Assembly: GCA_007133055.1 (NCBI GenBank) | Contig: SLNM01000381.1 | Span: 1 to 9,541 of the forward strand | DNA length: 9,541 nucleotides | Source: Lentisphaeria bacterium | Lineage (GTDB): Bacteria > Verrucomicrobiota > Lentisphaeria > Oligosphaerales > PUNB01 | Direction: 5' to 3' | Shown here: in pieces, positions 7,010 to 9,541 of the stretch | How the letters are laid out: every line of letters starts with the position of its first letter | How positions within the stretch are numbered: position 1 is the stretch's first letter | Notes under the pieces: generated by a model | Databases searched by the model: none | What the model saw: only the letters and a program-made list of their open reading frames with translations | What the model was told of the DNA's origin: nothing | Made by a program: the position numbers and the translations under genes

Positions 7010-7049
7010 AGCGATTACGGGCGACGATTACGGTGGACGCTCATTCGCC
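7010..7049 (+). repeat. Right copy of the 40-bp inverted repeat
   Basis: This stretch matches the reverse complement of 579-618 at 31 of 40 positions without gaps. It contains GATTACG twice (7013-7019 and 7026-7032), which points to a degenerate short-motif repeat family. It sits in the convergent intergenic gap between the ABC exporter gene and the small minus-strand gene. Confidence 0.5.
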
Positions 7050-7114
7050 ACTGCAACCATTGCGTGCCGGATGCACCGGGTGATTCCGAGGTCAAAGAGT
7101 TTTTTTGGTGTCGA

Positions 7115-7366
7115 CTATTGGTTGCGGTACATGGTGGAAACGCAGATGCCGCATATTTGCTCGCCCGCATTGGCCAGCCTGGCCACACGCAAGCGCATTT
7201 CCTTTATCACCAAGCATTGATCCAGACAAATGTTATTCTCCCGGTCCTCCTTCCGACAAATCGAGTGAGTACTGGTTTTACGGCATACTCCGTCCTGGTC
7301 GACTACGCCTTCGAACAGATGATAGGTCGCCCCGTCCTGCCCTTTGCACAGTGAAAACATTCTCAT
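7115..7366 (-). CDS. Small cysteine-rich, putative zinc-binding protein
   Basis: This 83-residue protein is of no family I can name. Numbered from the chosen ATG, it has cysteines at 7, 28, 37, 47, 51, 72 and 75. The C-terminal CGICVSTMY (72-80) looks like a zinc knuckle. With His16 (in YHLFEG) and Cys37 it could make a treble-clef or zinc-ribbon site of the His...Cys...CxxC kind found in several small uncharacterised bacterial proteins. The helix between (VIKEMRLRVARLANAG) is amphipathic and basic. An upstream TTG in frame would add 13 residues, but the ATG at 7366 is preferred because AAAGGA lies eight bases before it. Plus-strand open frames over the same DNA have no such signal and look like shadows. 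It lies 133 bp downstream of the UbiB-like gene and may have its own promoter. Confidence 0.6.
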   Translation of the reverse strand: MRMFSLCKGQDGATYHLFEGVVDQDGVCRKTSTHSICRKEDRENNICLDQCLVIKEMRLRVARLANAGEQICGICVSTMYRNQ

Positions 7367-7374
7367 TTCATTGA

Positions 7375-7380
7375 TCCTTT
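7375..7380 (-). promoter_or_regulatory. Ribosome binding site deciding the start of the small cysteine-rich gene
   Basis: On the minus strand AAAGGA is followed by eight bases and then the ATG at 7366. The in-frame TTG at 7405 has no comparable signal, so the shorter product is preferred. Confidence 0.55.
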
Positions 7381-7395
7381 CAGGGTGGGTTGAAT

Positions 7396-7420
7396 CGAGA
7401 GACAAGAGCCTACACTCTCG
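7396..7420. other. Inverted repeat upstream of the small cysteine-rich gene
   Basis: CGAGAG (7396-7401) and CTCTCG (7415-7420) form a perfect 6-bp inverted repeat with a 13-nt centre. It lies in the gap between the UbiB-like gene's stop and the small gene's ribosome binding site. It could be an operator or a leader hairpin. An AT-rich stretch sits upstream of it on the minus strand (about 7432-7465), but I see no strong promoter consensus there. Confidence 0.3.
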
Positions 7421-7499
7421 GATAAGGGGGAATATGTCGTATTATTACGAAATTGCAAGCACAAATTCAGGCCTCCAACCCTTTTCGTATAACCTCAGG

Positions 7500-9176
7500 C
7501 TAGACATGACGACCGCGAATCATTGAAACGAGCAGGCCGACACCGATAATGGCGGCGGAGATGTAGCCGATCATGCCAAGCTGCTGATAGGTGGCCAGCC
7601 CGAAAACCATTCCCTCCTGGGGCACCAGCATGGAGGAGCTGACCAGCAGGGCGGCGATAATCAATGCAAAGCTAACGCGGCTCGAACTGCGATTGAGAGT
7701 TTCCGACAATTCGTCAAGGTGTTCGTGGTGTACCCGCATTTGCAGTTTGCCGGCGTGGAACTTGTTGATCAGCCGCTGCATGTCGTCGGGCAGACGCGCC
7801 ACCAGGCTGCCGGTGTCAAGGGCGACTTTGTGCAGATTGCGGGCCATTGCACGCGGGTCGAAATTGCGCATCTGATAGCGCTGCGCATAGGGTTGCATGT
7901 GATCGACGACGTTGAACTCCGGGTCGAGATTGCTGGCCAGGTTCTCCAAGGTCAGCATGCTTTTCAGCATAAGCGTGAACTGCCGGGGTGGTTTGATGTG
8001 GTTGTGGCGGATCAGATCGAAGATGTCGTGAATCATTTCGTTGAAGGGAATTTCGGCCAGCGGCAGCCCGCTATAGTTGGCGAACATCGACTCCACTTGG
8101 TTGTGCAGTTTCTTTTCGTCGGTTTTCTCGCCCATCATATTATGTCGATCCAAGGCTCGCAGCATTGTGGCGGCGTCGTTCTCGACGATGGCGACCATGA
8201 TTTCGTTCAGCAGTTTAAGGTCGCCGCTGCCGAGACGGGCGACTTGTCCGAAGTCAAGGGGGGCGATCACATTGTCGGGCAGGATAAGCAGGTTGCCGGG
8301 ATGCGGGTCAGTGTGAAACAGACCATGGACGAAGATTTGGCTGAGCGCGAATTCAGCTCCGTTCCGGGACACTGTGACCGGGTCCAGCCCGGCCTGGCGC
8401 AAGGTCTCGGGACGTCCCGGACGGACTCCGTCAACATACTCCATCACCAGCGCTCCCTTGGTGCACAGCTCCCGATGCACCTGGGGAATATGGACGTAGG
8501 AGGTGTCTTTGAAGTTGCGCTGGAAGCGGACAATGTTCTTTCGTTCGTGCTCGAGATCGGACTCGTAAAGAATGGCCTGCGAGAATTCGGAGACCATCTC
8601 CTGCACGTTCAGGTCGTCTTCATCCATGATCAGCAGTCTGAGCAGCCCGGTCAGGTCGCGCAGGATATTAAGTTCGGCCTGGAGCGTGACCACAATATTC
8701 GGCCGTCGCACTTTGACCGCCACTTCCCGGCCGTTGAACAAGCGGGCCCGATGCACCTGGGCAATGGAACCGGCCGCCAGAGGTTCGAGGCTGAAGTCGG
8801 CAAAGAAGTTTTCCAGTTTGCCGCCCATCTCCCTCTCCAGCTCCTCGGCAATCATTTTCCCGGGCACAGGCGGAACCTGGTCCTGCAAGTGCTCCAGCTC
8901 CGCGATATATTCCAGAGGAATCAGATCGGGCCGGGTGCTCAGAAGCTGTCCGAGCTTGATGAACATCGGCCCCATCTCCTCCAGAGCCAAGCGCACCCGT
9001 TTCGGACGACTATGATGGCGGACACCTTTCTTCGTACCGCGGCGACCGAACCAATGCAGCAAAGGCAAGGGAAAATGGCGGCGAACAATCTCGGCGGCCT
9101 CCTGGAAGCCGTACTTGCCCAAAACCGCCACGAAATGCCGGTATCGACGGATTTGATGAAGCTTTTGTCTCAGCAA
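7500..9176 (-). CDS. UbiB/ABC1 (ADCK) family atypical kinase
   Basis: The 558-residue protein is a full-length member of the ABC1/UbiB protein-kinase-like family, which supports ubiquinone or other isoprenoid-lipid metabolism at the membrane. It shows the family's KxGQ motif (Lys74-Gln77), the Ala-rich nucleotide loop AAGSIAQVH (134-142), the VAVK lysine Lys155, the catalytic-loop analogue HTDPHPGN (288-295) and the metal-binding DFG (308-310). Two C-terminal membrane helices (about 501-519 and 533-553) match the usual UbiB anchor. The start is TTG. The first internal ATG would remove the KxGQ region's lead-in, and GAGGT lies nine bases before the TTG. The gene follows the phasin-like gene by 20 bp, so they are probably co-transcribed. 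Whether its lipid is ubiquinone or menaquinone cannot be told here. Confidence 0.93.
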   Translation of the reverse strand: MLRQKLHQIRRYRHFVAVLGKYGFQEAAEIVRRHFPLPLLHWFGRRGTKKGVRHHSRPKRVRLALEEMGPMFIKLGQLLSTRPDLIPLEYIAELEHLQDQVPPVPGKMIAEELEREMGGKLENFFADFSLEPLAAGSIAQVHRARLFNGREVAVKVRRPNIVVTLQAELNILRDLTGLLRLLIMDEDDLNVQEMVSEFSQAILYESDLEHERKNIVRFQRNFKDTSYVHIPQVHRELCTKGALVMEYVDGVRPGRPETLRQAGLDPVTVSRNGAEFALSQIFVHGLFHTDPHPGNLLILPDNVIAPLDFGQVARLGSGDLKLLNEIMVAIVENDAATMLRALDRHNMMGEKTDEKKLHNQVESMFANYSGLPLAEIPFNEMIHDIFDLIRHNHIKPPRQFTLMLKSMLTLENLASNLDPEFNVVDHMQPYAQRYQMRNFDPRAMARNLHKVALDTGSLVARLPDDMQRLINKFHAGKLQMRVHHEHLDELSETLNRSSSRVSFALIIAALLVSSSMLVPQEGMVFGLATYQQLGMIGYISAAIIGVGLLVSMIRGRHV

Positions 9177-9191
9177 AGGTCAGCGACCTCT
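9177..9191 (-). promoter_or_regulatory. Ribosome binding site and small hairpin before the UbiB-like TTG start
   Basis: On the minus strand AGAGGT is followed by nine bases and the TTG at 9176. The same bases form a perfect AGGTC-GCT-GACCT stem (9177-9189) directly abutting the start codon. It could hide the binding site until a ribosome finishing the phasin-like gene, whose stop is at 9197-9199, opens it. That would be translational coupling, by inference. Confidence 0.35.
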
Positions 9192-9196
9192 CATGG

Positions 9197-9496
9197 TCAT
9201 TTGCCTTCCTGCTGCTTGAGCAGGCGGTCCACTTTCTTCTCCAATCGATCAAGATCGGATTTGGTTGGAATATCCATGGTTTCCATAGACTTCTTAAGCT
9301 GGCGGCCGATAATTTCCTCGAGTTGCCTGCGATTCTTCTCGGCGTATTCCATCAACTCCGAAACAAATCCCTCCTTGCTCTCCCTGGCCGCTTCGCCGCG
9401 CTTGACGTATTCGTCAAACATTTTTTCCGCTTTCTCTTTGGTCATTGAGATAGCGCCCAAACCCGCCATCATTACTTTTTCCATGTTTTCAAACAT
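9197..9496 (-). CDS. Phasin-like (polyhydroxyalkanoate granule-associated) protein
   Basis: This 99-residue, highly charged helical protein resembles the short phasin-like family. A hydrophobic N-terminal segment with GLGAISMTKEKAEKMFDEYV (13-32) leads into a long charged helix, and the C-terminal part (about 76-97, DIPTKSDLDRLEKKVDRLL) has the heptad pattern of a coiled coil. Phasins coat or regulate polyhydroxyalkanoate granules. The short relatives often sit beside UbiB-type genes and may do something else, so the granule role is uncertain, and no polyester synthase is in view. An in-frame ATG at 9529 would add 11 residues but has no ribosome binding site. The ATG at 9496 has AAGGAG nine bases upstream and is preferred. 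The gene precedes the UbiB-like gene by 20 bp. Confidence 0.8.
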   Translation of the reverse strand: MFENMEKVMMAGLGAISMTKEKAEKMFDEYVKRGEAARESKEGFVSELMEYAEKNRRQLEEIIGRQLKKSMETMDIPTKSDLDRLEKKVDRLLKQQEGK

Positions 9497-9505
9497 CTCA
9501 ATTTT

Positions 9506-9511
9506 CTCCTT
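9506..9511 (-). promoter_or_regulatory. Ribosome binding site deciding the phasin-like start
   Basis: On the minus strand AAGGAG stands nine bases before the ATG at 9496. The upstream in-frame ATG at 9529 is preceded by CCACCTGAG, which gives no useful pairing, so initiation at 9496 is favoured. Confidence 0.7.
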
Positions 9512-9541
9512 GTAGTTGGTTCGGTCCATCTCAGGTGGACA

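Noticed and set aside
7100..7106. Run of seven T as an intrinsic terminator for the plus-strand block
   Set aside because: No GC-rich stem lies immediately before it, and it is about 120 bp beyond the last stop codon.
7064..7374. Plus-strand open frames overlapping the small cysteine-rich gene
   Set aside because: No ribosome binding site or recognisable motif. The opposite strand has AAAGGA-ATG and a CxxC-rich product.
7719..9515. 598-codon open frame on the plus strand, antisense to the UbiB-like and phasin-like genes
   Set aside because: Its translation has the irregular His/Val/Gln-rich look of an antisense frame and shows no family motif. The minus-strand genes beneath it are clear family members with proper start signals.

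Overview
The window is moderately GC-rich bacterial chromosomal DNA. It holds seven supportable protein-coding genes and two gene-poor stretches rich in short repeats. The organism looks Gram-negative and environmental. Three things suggest this: the UbiB-type kinase next to a phasin-like protein, the ABC exporter subtype with an N-terminal beta-rich domain and zinc ribbon, and the hairpin and tandem repeats in the intergenic DNA. That combination recalls the Planctomycetes/Lentisphaerae/Kiritimatiellota side of the PVC group, or Desulfobacterota-like lineages. The sequence alone does not settle it. No rRNA, tRNA, CRISPR array, transposase or phage gene was seen.

Layout. Positions 1-799 hold no convincing gene. 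They carry 10-bp direct repeats, a run of four perfect hairpins each with a 3-nt loop (467-569), and degenerate 12-14-bp tandem repeats that run almost up to the ribosome binding site of the first gene. Four plus-strand genes follow in a tightly packed block (800-6979). These are a DJ-1/PfpI-family protein, an ABC-2-type permease overlapping it by one base, a membrane-anchored TPR-like protein of unknown function overlapping that by ATGA, and an 886-residue ABC exporter half-transporter five bases further on. The ABC-2 permease has no ATPase gene of its own in the window. A possible weak terminator follows the block. A 40-bp sequence just after it (7010-7049) is an inverted, 31/40-identical copy of one just before it (579-618).

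The minus strand converges on this block. Nearest is an 83-residue cysteine-rich, probably zinc-binding protein (7115-7366). Further right is a phasin-like gene (starting at 9496) followed after 20 bp by a UbiB/ABC1-kinase gene (TTG start at 9176), which look like one operon.

The most unusual item is in the ABC exporter. The loop between its first two membrane helices is expanded to about 160 residues and contains what read as three tandem modules resembling the peripheral-subunit (E3)-binding domain of 2-oxo-acid dehydrogenase E2 chains. The first module carries a near-perfect GSGxxGRIT motif.
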